Assembly: GCA_001931535.1 (NCBI GenBank)
Contig: CP016211.1
Coordinates: 15,982,501 to 16,040,666 of the forward strand
Reading direction: 5' to 3'
Length of the DNA stretch: 58,166 nucleotides
From: Minicystis rosea
GTDB taxonomy: Bacteria > Myxococcota_A > Polyangia > Polyangiales > Polyangiaceae
This document shows positions 27,909 through 36,848 of this stretch, piece after piece. Every line of letters begins with the position of its first letter. Position 1 is the stretch's first letter. The translations under genes and the position numbers were made by a program. The notes under the pieces are model-generated. The model saw only the letters and a program-made list of their open reading frames with translations. It made no database searches and had not been told where the DNA came from.

Positions 27909-29075
27909 ATGGCCAAGTGGATCCCCTTCCGGTCTGCGTGCGGCGCGTGCCTCCTCCTCGTGGCCCCTCTTGCGCCCGTGCTCGGCGTCGCGGTCCTCGC
28001 GTGCGGCCCGCCGACTCCGACCGTCACCTCGAGGCCGTCGCTGCCCGCGTCGCCTGCCTCCTCACCCGCAGCGCAGGTGAGCGACTCGCCCGACGCGGGG
28101 AGCGACGGGGCGACCGAGGCTCCAAGCCCGTTTCATCTCGCGTTCCGTGGAGCCTCGATCGCCCGGGTGGGAGCGACCGTTGCCGTCTTCTCGTCGCAGG
28201 TCTTCGGCATCCTCCAGGGCACGCGCCTCCTCGTGGATCGCCGCATGAACGCGGAGCTCACGGGCTGCGGAAGCTGGGGGGCGTCGCCTCCGACGATCGA
28301 GGCGGTCCTCGGGGAAGATGCAGACAAGCCGCTGGTCGTGACCGCCGTCAGCGACTCTCGAGGAGGGACGACGAGGCGGCTCTCATCGTGGAATGGCAAG
28401 CAATGGCGATCGCTGGCCTCCGGCGACGGCCATACCAGCTACCAGGTCCGAGGTGGGTTCATCCTCTCGGCCGCGAGGTACCAAGCCATCTGGAGCTACG
28501 GGCTGCGCAGCCCAGGTGGGGCCCACTTCAAGCCGGCGAAGAGCCCGCGCTGCGAGGGAAGCGACTTCTTGCAGGCGGAAGACCTGTTTCTGGACGGTCG
28601 CGGCGGGGTGCTCGTCGTCGGCGGGGACCCCTGCGAACCGAGCAAGGGATTCGGGGTCGAACGCTTCACGAGCAAGGGCGGGCGGAGCGCGATCCAATGG
28701 TTCGGAGTCGTTCCCCAGTCCATGAATCATGCATATGCGATGAGCGATCCTGACACGCTCTGGGATATCGCGGAGGACGAGGGCCTGATCAAGCTGGACC
28801 TGAAGCTCGGATCCTGGAAGCGGATGGCTGGCCCTTCGGCCGAACCCATCTGGGATTTCTCGATCGCCGGCTCGGTCATGTGGATCGGCGCAGGCGAGAA
28901 GGTCCTTCGTGGGAGAGACGGCGCCGACTGGGAGGAACTCCGGCTCCCTCGCGGCTTCCACCCGACACGCCTCGTCGCGTCCGGCGACGGAGGCGTCTGG
29001 GTTGCCGCGCAGGGGGAGGTGTTGACGACCGTGTCCGGCGTCCCCGAGACGACATTTCCGGCAACCTGCCCCTGA
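27909..29075 (+). CDS. Lipoprotein with beta-propeller-like repeats
   Basis: 388 aa from ATG 27909. The signal peptide ends GVAVLACG (lipobox VLAC). A Pro/Ser/Ala linker of about 50 residues precedes a domain of repeated 40-45-residue units with W/G and beta-strand alternation (SSWNGKQWRSLASGDGH, DLFLDGRGGVLVVGG, MWIGAGEKVLRGRDGADWEELRLP, GGVWVAAQGEVL). This pattern suits a six- or seven-bladed propeller. No catalytic residues were identified. Function unknown, exported. Confidence 0.8.
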   Translation: MAKWIPFRSACGACLLLVAPLAPVLGVAVLACGPPTPTVTSRPSLPASPASSPAAQVSDSPDAGSDGATEAPSPFHLAFRGASIARVGATVAVFSSQVFGILQGTRLLVDRRMNAELTGCGSWGASPPTIEAVLGEDADKPLVVTAVSDSRGGTTRRLSSWNGKQWRSLASGDGHTSYQVRGGFILSAARYQAIWSYGLRSPGGAHFKPAKSPRCEGSDFLQAEDLFLDGRGGVLVVGGDPCEPSKGFGVERFTSKGGRSAIQWFGVVPQSMNHAYAMSDPDTLWDIAEDEGLIKLDLKLGSWKRMAGPSAEPIWDFSIAGSVMWIGAGEKVLRGRDGADWEELRLPRGFHPTRLVASGDGGVWVAAQGEVLTTVSGVPETTFPATCP

Positions 29076-29187
29076 TCCGGGAGCGTCGCCATGAAGACGC
29101 CGCATCGCCGTTCACCGCCCCTTCGCAGCAGCAGCCCCGCGCCGCGCCGTACGATCGCGCGGCTGACGGGCCGGCGCCTGCGCCGCG

Positions 29188-29631
29188 TCAGCGCGGGGTG
29201 ACGTTCGCGTCGAGCCGCTCGAAGGCGCGGGTCACCATGGCGACGGCCGTGCTCGCGAACCCGGGCGCGCGGGCGAGCAGCGTGCGGAGCGTGAACGTGG
29301 CGCGCGTGCCGTCCCCGTCGGGCTCGAAGCGATAGGCGATGTGGACCGGGAGGCCCATGGCGCTGACGCGGTACGCGAAGCGCTTCGCGGGCTCGTGCGC
29401 GGTCACGCGCGTGAAGCCGACCGACGGAAGGACGCCGACCGTGAAGACCCACGCGTACAGCGATCCTACGCCGCCGTCGCCCCGGACACGGCGGTACACG
29501 CGGTGCTCCGGCCACCAGACCTCCATGTTGCGCAGGTCGCTCACGTACGCGAAGAGCGCGTCGGCGCCGGTGGAGAAGCGCAGCTCGGCGCGGAGCCCGT
29601 CGCGCGTCGCCTGGATGGGATCGAGGAGCAT
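29188..29631 (-). CDS. SRPBCC (START-like/polyketide-cyclase fold) protein
   Basis: 147 aa, the normal length for a single-domain SRPBCC protein. The typical order is visible: an N-terminal strand (RAELRFSTGADALFAYVSDLRNMEVWWPEHR), middle strands around GVGSLYAWVFTVG, RVTAHEPAKRFAYRV, then YRFEPDGDGTRATFTLRT and a long C-terminal helix. Such proteins bind hydrophobic ligands or act as cyclases or stress proteins; the ligand cannot be told. ATG 29631 starts directly on the conserved fold. It is convergent with the upstream lipoprotein gene. Confidence 0.85.
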   Translation of the reverse strand: MLLDPIQATRDGLRAELRFSTGADALFAYVSDLRNMEVWWPEHRVYRRVRGDGGVGSLYAWVFTVGVLPSVGFTRVTAHEPAKRFAYRVSAMGLPVHIAYRFEPDGDGTRATFTLRTLLARAPGFASTAVAMVTRAFERLDANVTPR

Positions 29632-29907
29632 GGCGGCATCCTATCGCGGCTCCTGCATGAGCACGCACGCGGCGACGACGCCCGCCGGCTCCGCACATCG
29701 CGGGGTGATCAGACCAGGCGCCCACGTGCGCGCGAGCGTGTCCACGAGCGTCGAACCTCGATGTAGGAGCTCAGCTTGGTTGGAGCGATGTCGACCACGG
29801 CGCGAGATCGCCTGCCGTTCGGCCTCGGGAAAGCCTTTGTCTCCCTTGCCTCTTTACGTATGCTCGCTGGGAAATCCTATCCACGAAGCCCTGAAAGGCG
29901 CCTTGCG

Positions 29908-31476
29908 ATGATGCGTTTTGCTCGCGTTCACACCGCCCTCGGCGCGCTGTTCCTCGCCGCCGCGGCGTGCTCGTCGTCGACCAACGACATGACCTCCACC
30001 AGCTCCTCGACGGGCGACACCAGCCACGGCGGCGCCGGCGGCAGCGCGACCTCCTCCGGCGGAGGCAACGTGGCCTCCGGCGGCAGCGCGGCCACGGGGG
30101 GCAGCGGTCCGACGTCGGTCACCGGCATATCGAAGGTCGTCACCGGCGAATACGTCACGTCCTTCCTCAAGGACGGGAGACTCTATGGCATCGCCGGCAC
30201 GTTGCCGCGGCTCGGCGCGGGAGATCATCCGCCGAGCAAGCTGTTCCCGCCCGCCGAGGTCGCGTTCTCCCCCGACCTGAAGATCGTCGACGCCGCGGGC
30301 GGCCTGCACGTGACGATCGCCACCGACGACAAGGGTCATGTCTGGGAGTGGGGCGACGCGCCCTCGAACCCGGCCCTCGAGAAGAGCAACGTCCCCGTCC
30401 AGATCACGCCGGACAGCGAAGGGAACGAGTTCACCCTCCGGGACGACAAGGGCAACAACGTCCTCTCGATGGCGGCCAGCATCGTGACCAGCGTCGCCGT
30501 CAAAGGGGATGGGTCGGTGTGGGTCTGGGACGACTGCAGCGGCGGCCTCCAGGGCGACGGGACCGATGGCAGCAAGACGGTCACGCACCCCATCCGGGTC
30601 AACATCCCGCTCCCGGCCGGCGTGAAGATCACGAAGGTCGTCGTCTCCGAAGTCGTCATCGCGCTGGCCTCCGACGGGACGGTGTGGTCGTGGGGCGGCA
30701 ACGGGGCCATCGAGAACCTCGGTACGGGCAACTCCGATTACAAGACACCTCACCAGCTGACCAAGACCTCCGACGGCAAGGCGATGCCCCCCATCGTCGA
30801 CATCGCCACCGGGCAGTCCTACTCCCATGCGCTGGCGGCGGACGGCGCGCTGTACACGTGGGGTGTTTACGCGGAGATCGCCGGCCTGTGCCCGGGCTCC
30901 GGCTGGTGCCCGGCGAAGTTGCCCGTCCTGTCCACGCACGTCGTGCTCGGCGAGAACGGCGGCTCCGGCGCGCACATCACGTCGATCTACGCGAACACGG
31001 GGGCGAGCTACGCCATCCTCAGTGATGGGACGCTCTGGGCCTGGGGATCCAATGGCCAGGGCTTGGTCGGCAACGGCGTCGAGCCGGACTACAGCCAAAC
31101 CAACCCGCCGTACGCGTGGGACTGGAACAAGGACAGCATGCTGGTGACGCAGGCCGTGCACATCGCGCCCGACGTGCACGACTTCGTCAACGTCTTCACC
31201 GGCCCCGCCGACGTCTTCTACACCTACGCGATGACGAGCAACGGGAGGCTCTTCTCCTGGGGCCGAAACAAGACTGCCAATCTTGGCAGCGGCGTGTATC
31301 CGCAGAACTCGCAGCAGGCCGCCACCTATCCGAACAGCTGGGATGTGACCGTCCCGACCGAGGTCTCGCCGATGACGGCGCCCAACCAGCCGACGCCGTC
31401 ACCCCAGTGCAAAAACCACCCTGAATCCAACAATTGCTGGTGCGGCTCGGGGCCGAACGATCCCCAGGACTGCTGA
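29908..31476 (+). CDS. RCC1-repeat lipoprotein
   Basis: 522 aa. A double ATG start (29908/29911) is followed by a signal peptide with lipobox LAAAAC and a Gly/Ser linker. The body holds RCC1-type propeller repeats, each with W-W/G-G features: GHVWEWGD, GSVWVWDDCSGGLQGDG, GTVWSWGGNGAIENLGTG, GALYTWG, GTLWAWGSNGQGLVGNG, GRLFSWGRNKTANLGSG. That makes six to seven blades. RCC1-family proteins bind other proteins; the partner is unknown. The C-terminus has a Cys-Pro-rich end (CKNHPESNNCWCGSG). Exported, probably outer surface. Confidence 0.9.
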   Translation: MMRFARVHTALGALFLAAAACSSSTNDMTSTSSSTGDTSHGGAGGSATSSGGGNVASGGSAATGGSGPTSVTGISKVVTGEYVTSFLKDGRLYGIAGTLPRLGAGDHPPSKLFPPAEVAFSPDLKIVDAAGGLHVTIATDDKGHVWEWGDAPSNPALEKSNVPVQITPDSEGNEFTLRDDKGNNVLSMAASIVTSVAVKGDGSVWVWDDCSGGLQGDGTDGSKTVTHPIRVNIPLPAGVKITKVVVSEVVIALASDGTVWSWGGNGAIENLGTGNSDYKTPHQLTKTSDGKAMPPIVDIATGQSYSHALAADGALYTWGVYAEIAGLCPGSGWCPAKLPVLSTHVVLGENGGSGAHITSIYANTGASYAILSDGTLWAWGSNGQGLVGNGVEPDYSQTNPPYAWDWNKDSMLVTQAVHIAPDVHDFVNVFTGPADVFYTYAMTSNGRLFSWGRNKTANLGSGVYPQNSQQAATYPNSWDVTVPTEVSPMTAPNQPTPSPQCKNHPESNNCWCGSGPNDPQDC

Positions 31477-31559
31477 CGATCCGGCGCGCTCCCCGCTCGC
31501 ACATCATCGCCGGGCGGGGAGCCGAAGGTCGCGCGAACACATCCCTTCGCCGGGGAGCG

Positions 31560-31725
31560 CCGCGACCTCTCGAAGAGCCATCGAGCCTTCCGTCGAGCTG
31601 CAGCATCCGCCCCACCACCTCGATGTTGCCGTCGGCGCGCATGCGGATGGCCGCTCGCCCGCGCGCAGCCGCAATTCTTCGTCGCCCTCGATCTGGATCG
31701 TTGAGCCTCGAATCCATCTCGCCGT
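31560..31725 (-). pseudogene. Remnant resembling the beta-repeat tail of VgrG/DUF6484-type T6SS proteins, frameshifted
   Basis: On the minus strand one frame reads STIQIEGDEELRLRAGE, and after a one-base slip near 31665 the next frame reads AAIRMRADGNIEVVGRMLQL. Joined, this has the short repetitive strand pattern (I..E.D.E..LR.G...I.MR.DG.I...G..L) of the beta-helix tail seen in VgrG or DUF6484-like proteins. No start, and the N-terminal part is missing. The assignment rests on pattern alone. Confidence 0.3.
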
Positions 31726-31777
31726 TCGTGGTGCGCCGAGACTCCCTCAGAGCTTCTGCCTGCGCAGAGCTGGGAAG

Positions 31778-31880
31778 TGCCAGTGAGCGTCACCATGCGA
31801 GCCGCCTTTCCGACGTTCGAGAAGCCTTAAGCGAGAGCGCGGTGTTCGCTGCCCGTGCACGCCTACGCCCACGAGCGATG
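31778..31880. repeat. Second copy of the 25.88-kb repeat
   Basis: GCCAGTGAGCGTCACCATGC onward, for about 53 bp to 31830 and more weakly to 31880, matches 25878-25960 (e.g. CTGCCCGTGC). It is in the same orientation and non-coding in both places. Confidence 0.7.
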
Positions 31881-31935
31881 GGGCGCGGTGTGCGAGGGAG
31901 CAGCGGTTTCGGTCGCGTGGTCGTCTGCGCGCCCC

Positions 31936-32601
31936 TCATTCGGTGGTGGCGGTCCGTAGGGCAGGGGCACTCGTGAACATGAGGATGAAGGCGCGGAGGG
32001 GGTCGAGGCCCACGAGGAACCGTGCTTCGTGTTGGTCGCGAGCCCCGACACGCAACCATTGATGGCCAGCCTCCACCTGGAGCGCGCCAGCAAAGATCGA
32101 GGCGACGAGCATGTTTCGCATCCCGACTGCGGCTCCCTGGTGGGTGGCGCCGAAGACGAGCTTCGGCGCCCACCCGAACCCGAGGTCCCACTTCTCGATC
32201 AGGCCGAGCGGGCCCGCGCCGATCCCCGCGAGGTGGCCGCCCATCGTGGGGTGGCTGTTGAAGGTGTAGCTGGCCTCGGCGACGAGAGACCAGGTGTACT
32301 TCCGGTTCTTCTTGAAGAGGACCTGAGGACCTGCCGCGGCCTCGAAGACGAACGCCGGCATGGCGCCGGTCGAACCGACGTAGATCCCGACGCCCGAGGC
32401 GACGCGCAAGGTAGGAAGGACAGCCACGTGCACGCGGTCGTCGGGCTTGGGCAGAGGCTCCGGCGGGGCTGGTGACTGCTGCAGCATGGGTGTGGGCTGC
32501 GCAACGGCGATTGCCGGGACGGCCGCTATGCACAGCGCGCACGAGGCAGCGGCCGCGCGGGCGAGCCATGCGCCGACGCGAGCAGACCTGGACCAAGACA
32601 T
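31936..32601 (-). CDS. Exported beta-rich protein, outer-membrane-like
   Basis: 221 aa from ATG 32601, with GAGGTCCC upstream. A long N-region and hydrophobic stretch (AAAASCALCIAAVPAIAVA) end in AVA-Q, a type I signal-peptidase site. The mature protein has a Pro-rich start then alternating beta strands with aromatic ends (VASGVGIYVGS, AAAGPQVLF, YTWSLVAEASYTFN, KWDLGFGWAPKLVFGAT, LQVEAGHQWLRVG). This pattern fits a small beta-barrel or lipocalin-like periplasmic protein. Function unknown; no operon partner is visible. Confidence 0.75.
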   Translation of the reverse strand: MSWSRSARVGAWLARAAAASCALCIAAVPAIAVAQPTPMLQQSPAPPEPLPKPDDRVHVAVLPTLRVASGVGIYVGSTGAMPAFVFEAAAGPQVLFKKNRKYTWSLVAEASYTFNSHPTMGGHLAGIGAGPLGLIEKWDLGFGWAPKLVFGATHQGAAVGMRNMLVASIFAGALQVEAGHQWLRVGARDQHEARFLVGLDPLRAFILMFTSAPALRTATTE

Positions 32602-33081
32602 CGGGACCTCCGTGCACCAAGACAGCAAGCGAGATGCCGGCTCACACGAGGGCGAGAGTGCAATGGAACGCGGGATTCGCCGCCATTGCTCGGTTGCGCA
32701 GCGTCACCCGTTACGGCCCGTGCGTGACATCGCCGCCGCCCGACCTTCGACCCGGCTGAAGAAGCTGGTGCGTGAGCCAACCTCGGGTCGCGGCGTCGTT
32801 GCCGGCGTCACGAGCCCGCAACGATACGCAGCCCGACCGCCGCACGCTGTTACGCCGAGGGGACTCGAGACCTCATGTGAATCGTCGATCTTCTCGCCCG
32901 ATTCCTCGGGCAATCCGCGGCGCGGCACCGGGCACGGCCCCACGCGCGCCGGCGCCCTGTTCGATCGAGCGATCACGGCCCTCCTCTTGCACTCGGGCAG
33001 GCGCACGCACGCCGTCGTTCGCGCCCCGAGCCGCCGCCAGGGGTCGCGCGGACGCGCCGTCACCGACTGGGAGGGAACAAC
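32602..33081. other. Intergenic interval, nothing recognised
   Basis: 480 bp between the divergent genes at 32601 (minus) and 33082 (plus). Frames here are long only because of high GC and do not look like protein. GGGAGGGAAC directly before 33082 is the probable ribosome site of the following gene. Confidence 0.4.
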
Positions 33082-34344
33082 GTGATCCGTTTTCGATGGG
33101 CGCTCCTCGCGAGCGCGTCGTTGGCGCTCGGCTGCGCCGCCGCTCCAATGCACGACGCCACGACGCCGGCCGGAGCTCCCGCTCCCACAATATCGGGAGC
33201 TCAGGCGGTCGCAGAGCGGCCGGGCTCGGCGCTCGCCGCGCTCGAAGCGGGCCGCCTCGACGAGGTCGAGAGGCTCGCGAGCCGGGACATCGCGGCCAAC
33301 CCCACGAGCGCCCAGCCGCGGATCTTGCGGGCCATCGTTCGTCACAAGAAGGCGACGGAGCCGCTCGTCAAGATGGCCATGAACGACAGGAGCCTCTTGC
33401 GCGTGAATCCGCTGACGCTCGCCGCCACGCTCGGAGAGGTGGAGTCGGCGCTCGCCGAGGTAGAGGCCGATCTCGCCGTCGCCGCGAAGACACCCGGGCT
33501 CGGCATGGAGCTGTGCATCGCATGCTGGAACGTCGACTGGAACAGCGACGGCGAGGTCGACGAGCTCGACCAAGGGCTGTTCCAGATCGCGTACGACGAG
33601 AAAGGCGAGGGGATTCCCGAGGACGATCCGCGGCGCAAACCGACGTTCCGATTCGACGACGGCGACGTGGCGTGGGCGCGTGCGTGGGTGAGCTTCGAGC
33701 GGGCCGCGCTCGACGTGCTGATTGCCTACGATTGGACTGGGCTCCTCGTGCAGCTCGAGGTGGCCGAAGCTGGCGGCGAGGACCCGAAGCGCATCGTCGT
33801 GCCCCTCGTCGAGCCCAAGCGCATCGCCGAGGCCAAGAAACGGATCCTCGAGGGGCTCGTGCACTCCGACGCCGAGAGGCGCGCGTACCTCGCGGAGACC
33901 GACGACGATCGCGAGTGGGTGCCGAACCCCCGCCAGCAGAGCCACCCCATGCCACTGCACGTGGACCAGGCGCTCTACGACACGTGGGAGGGCGTGGTGA
34001 GCGACGTCCGGAAGCTCGTGCAGCGCGAGGAGGGCATCCCGGTCTTGGAGCTCGTGAAGCTCCTGGACGGGCAGTTTCCCAAGAGCATCCCGGTGAACGG
34101 CTACATCGACGTCGGCGAGATGCTCGACCACCCGAAGAACATCGAGATCGACCTGGAGTTCCTCGAGCGCCGGCTCCGCGCGAAGGACGCCAAAGGCGCG
34201 TTCTCCCACCTGCTCGGCGCCGCCTATGTCCGTGCGATGAAGCCCTCTCGGCTGCCGGCGCGGCTCGAGCGGATGAAGACCGAGATCGAGCGCGGCGATG
34301 AGGAGATTGGGCGCAAGCTGCGATATCTGCTCTGGTTGAATTGA
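33082..34344 (+). CDS. Lipoprotein with EF-hand/dockerin-like calcium loop
   Basis: 420 aa from GTG 33082, 7 nt after GGAGGGA. The signal peptide has lipobox LALGC. A helical, TPR-like section (LAALEAGRLDEVERLASRDIAANP...ILRAIVRHKK) is followed at about residues 152-163 by DWNSDGEVDELD, matching the D-x-N-x-D-G-x-x-x-x-x-D calcium-binding loop. The C-terminal 200 residues are helical and charged, with no recognised family. The loop suggests calcium-stabilised folding outside the cytoplasm. Confidence 0.8.
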   Translation: MIRFRWALLASASLALGCAAAPMHDATTPAGAPAPTISGAQAVAERPGSALAALEAGRLDEVERLASRDIAANPTSAQPRILRAIVRHKKATEPLVKMAMNDRSLLRVNPLTLAATLGEVESALAEVEADLAVAAKTPGLGMELCIACWNVDWNSDGEVDELDQGLFQIAYDEKGEGIPEDDPRRKPTFRFDDGDVAWARAWVSFERAALDVLIAYDWTGLLVQLEVAEAGGEDPKRIVVPLVEPKRIAEAKKRILEGLVHSDAERRAYLAETDDDREWVPNPRQQSHPMPLHVDQALYDTWEGVVSDVRKLVQREEGIPVLELVKLLDGQFPKSIPVNGYIDVGEMLDHPKNIEIDLEFLERRLRAKDAKGAFSHLLGAAYVRAMKPSRLPARLERMKTEIERGDEEIGRKLRYLLWLN

Positions 34345-34796
34345 CCGTCAGGCATGGAGAGCTGCGCCGACCGCACCTTCACCGAGGTCTGGAGCTCCAT
34401 CGAGGCCGAGCGCGTGCGGAACGCGCGATATCCAGCTTGCTACGACATCGAGGCGCCGTCGGGCGCTCGGCTGGCAGATGACCTGAAAGACGGATTCGTG
34501 CCCGCGGCCCGGCTGCTCCGTGCGGCTCCCAGCGGCGCTCGCTCACGCGTGCCGAGACAGCGGACCCCGTAGGCCACGCGCCGACGTTCACACCATATTT
34601 GAAATGCTTGAGACAAGCGTCGACGGCGCGACGTTCGTGTCTCCGCTCGCCGTGCAGGAGCCGGCGAGGTAGGCGGAGGCGGTCATGCCCGCGACGATGA
34701 GGAAGTGGTGAGGGTACGAGCGCGACATGGTGGCGACGCTAGAGGACGCCGCATTCGACCCATTCTTCCGCGCATGGCGCCGTGATACCTGGCCTC
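34345..34796. other. Intergenic interval with a possible 46-codon ORF
   Basis: A minus-strand ORF at 34588-34728 encodes a 46-residue peptide with a hydrophobic start and a Cys (LIVAGMTASAYLAGSC). The lipobox is poor (A at -3), and it overlaps the likely promoter of the next plus-strand gene, so it is not called as a gene. Nothing else was recognised. Confidence 0.3.
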
Positions 34797-35939
34797 ATGC
34801 GAACGTTGCTCGGGTTCGTTTTCATCGCGCTCTCCGCGTGCGCCGTCCCGGTTGCGCCGCCGGTGCCCGTCACCGCGACGCGGGCGCCTGCGCAGCCGGC
34901 CGCGTTCCACGCTCCATTGGAGCAGCCGCCGCCGGCGGACCCCGCCGGTCCGCTCGTCGTCATCGGTGGCGAGCACATCACGATCGAAGGGAAGCCCGTC
35001 GGGTCGGTGTTGGGAATCGACCCCAATGCGAGGCTCACCAAGGTCGATGCGCTCTTCGAGGCCCTGAAGAACCGCAGAGCCATGTGGAAAGCGGCCCACC
35101 AGGGAGAGGCCTTTGCGGGCGTCGCCTCGCTCGTGGTCGCTCCCGGCACATCCGGCCGCGTTTTCGCCTCCGTCTTTCAGACGATGGCGTTTGCGGGCTT
35201 CCCGACGATTCATGTCGCCGTGGGCGGCCGATATTACGAAACGTCGGCGCAGGTCCCGGGACCGCCTTGCGGAATCTCCGGGGACCCGTGCGTGGCTCGA
35301 CCGCGGCGCATCCTCCACGTGCAGGCGGACGAATCGCTCTGGCGGCTGCGCGTACCTCGCGAGGACGGCCCTCTCGACGCCAGCGGCGACGGTCCGCGCG
35401 CGACGGCGGAGGCCTTTCACGCGGCAGCAGCAGGCCTGATGTCCACGGCTGGGATCGACTCCATCATCGTTCATGTCGCGCCGAACGTGACCTTCGCGAG
35501 GCTCGCGCCGTTCCTGGTCGACGTGGTCGATCTGGGCCGGAGGGCAGCTCTCGCCGGCAACGTGACCATCTCGTTGGGCGGGATCGATGCCGTGCAAGGC
35601 ACTCCGAGCGCCGCCTTCACCCTCGCCGACGGCTCGACGGTCGCAGGGCGGCTCGCACCGGAGCTGATCCAGAAGGTGGTCCGAGCGAACTTCGGCAAGC
35701 TGCGCAAGTGTTATGAACACGTGCTCGCGCGCGATCCCAACGCCACAGGGAAGGCCGCGACCCGCTTCGTCATCGATCGGAGCGGGGCGGTGCCCGAGGC
35801 GCACACGACGCTGAGTGGCAACCTGCCGCCCGACATCAGCGCTTGCGTCGAGACCGCGTTTCGGGGCTTCACGTTCGAGGCTCCGTCAGGGGGCATCGTC
35901 ACCGTGACCTATCCGATCGTGTTCAGTCCGGGCGAGTGA
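34797..35939 (+). CDS. Lipoprotein with AgmX/PglI C-terminal domain
   Basis: 380 aa from ATG 34797, which places the lipobox correctly (GFVFIALSAC); a GTG at 34782 is in frame. Residues about 40-250 contain two alpha/beta segments resembling the periplasmic ExbD/TolR-like domain (HITIEGKPVG..., ADESLWRLRV...GIDSIIVHVAPNVTF). The last 90 residues are a clear AgmX/PglI C-terminal domain: IQKVVRANFGKLRKCYEHVL, RFVIDRSGAVPEA, and CVETAFRGFTFEAPSGGIVTV. In myxobacteria that domain is found in gliding and TonB-like proteins. The role here is unknown. Confidence 0.85.
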   Translation: MRTLLGFVFIALSACAVPVAPPVPVTATRAPAQPAAFHAPLEQPPPADPAGPLVVIGGEHITIEGKPVGSVLGIDPNARLTKVDALFEALKNRRAMWKAAHQGEAFAGVASLVVAPGTSGRVFASVFQTMAFAGFPTIHVAVGGRYYETSAQVPGPPCGISGDPCVARPRRILHVQADESLWRLRVPREDGPLDASGDGPRATAEAFHAAAAGLMSTAGIDSIIVHVAPNVTFARLAPFLVDVVDLGRRAALAGNVTISLGGIDAVQGTPSAAFTLADGSTVAGRLAPELIQKVVRANFGKLRKCYEHVLARDPNATGKAATRFVIDRSGAVPEAHTTLSGNLPPDISACVETAFRGFTFEAPSGGIVTVTYPIVFSPGE

Positions 35940-36019
35940 AGGCGAGGCTCGCGCACGCCAGCGGTGGACGATCTTCGACTCGTCATCCCCTCCACACCCA
36001 AGTCAATTCGAGAGAGAGC

Positions 36020-36185
36020 CCCGCATGCCGCGTGGTGCTCGCCGCTCGGCATTCGCAATCAGCGCCCTATCGCTCCTCGCTCCACCAGGAGCGCGCGCAG
36101 CTCGCGCAGCGCGCTCAGGTGCCGATTCTTGGATGTGCAGCTCGGGGCCATGCTCACGCCCCCCCTTCACGCGCAGTGCCGAACG
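36020..36185 (-). pseudogene. Relic of the junction between the 86-aa gene and the sigma-like gene
   Basis: 36138-36180 matches 51425-51467 in about 40 of 43 positions (GATGTGCAGCTCGGG, CCATGCTCACGCC, TTCACGCG). Read on the minus strand it still gives RVKGG then PELHI, versus RVKGA and MAPELHI at the larger locus. Frames beyond the match are lost. Non-functional. Confidence 0.7.
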
Positions 36186-36319
36186 CGAAAACCTCGACGA
36201 ATCCCCCAAGCTGCAGCGTCGAGGCCGCAAGTCCTCGGGCCCAGTACCGTGCATCGGGGCGTGGTGTCTTTGCCTCGCGCTCGTCGTGCGCGCGCCGACG
36301 GGGGTGCCGTGGGCAATCA

Positions 36320-36730
36320 TCACGTCAGATTGCGGATGAAGCCCCAGGACCAGTCTCCCCGGGTCGTCAACACATGCGGTACCCGAGTGTTGCTATCGCA
36401 CCACGTGAAGAACACGTTGGATGCTTTTGCTGCAGCAACAATCTCGTCGTCGGTCATCTCCACGGGTACGTGCTTGAGCAGGATGTTTTGGTATTGGGTT
36501 GCAATTAGGTTCACCACCTTCATTTCATTTACGTCGAACGCTTGGTGGAACCGGCCGGTCCCGTCACCGTGGTACCCTGCATACACATGCCATCGACGGT
36601 GGGAGGCGCTGCGCAACATGCCATTGAGACCCTTGTTTAGCAGGATGGCTGTTCCAGTGGTGGAGACGGAGTCGCTGCCTGACTTCGTGATCACTTTGTT
36701 GATACCGAACTCGTACAGATGAAAGCCCAT
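36320..36730 (-). CDS. Hypothetical protein (136 aa) in lower-GC DNA
   Basis: Not recognised. Start ATG 36730 follows AGAGAGA, a plausible ribosome site. The protein is basic/aromatic, with no signal peptide: LYEFGINKVITKSGSDS, GTAILLNKGLNGMLRSASH, HVYAGYHGDGTG, NLIATQYQNILLKHVPVEM. Codon use is visibly less GC-biased than all neighbours, which suggests horizontal transfer. It lies 80 bp from a tRNA 3'-end-like sequence, a typical island boundary. No mobility gene is adjacent. Confidence 0.65.
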   Translation of the reverse strand: MGFHLYEFGINKVITKSGSDSVSTTGTAILLNKGLNGMLRSASHRRWHVYAGYHGDGTGRFHQAFDVNEMKVVNLIATQYQNILLKHVPVEMTDDEIVAAAKASNVFFTWCDSNTRVPHVLTTRGDWSWGFIRNLT

Positions 36731-36805
36731 GTTGTCTCTCTCTTTTCTCGATGATCGGCAGTCTTGCCATTCTGTTTCGAGGAGAGTCCCTCGATCGATG
36801 ATGCC

Positions 36806-36848
36806 TTGGTGAGCCGCGCGGAATCGAACCGCGATGCGCAACCGCCCT
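36806..36848 (-). tRNA. tRNA 3'-end fragment (T-arm to CCA), not a complete gene
   Basis: The minus strand reads a 5-bp T-stem (CGCGG/CCGCG) around the loop TTCGATT, then an acceptor-like CGGCTCA and CCA. The acceptor arm is one base short and no matching 5' half or anticodon arm was found upstream. This looks like a leftover 3' tRNA end such as remains at integration sites. Confidence 0.35.

Noticed and set aside
34588..34728. 46-codon minus-strand lipoprotein-like ORF
   Set aside because: The lipobox is weak (A at -3), there is no ribosome site, and it overlaps the likely promoter of the next gene.
36806..36848. A complete functional tRNA gene
   Set aside because: Only the T-arm and CCA end are present, the acceptor arm is one base short and no 5' half exists within 150 bp.
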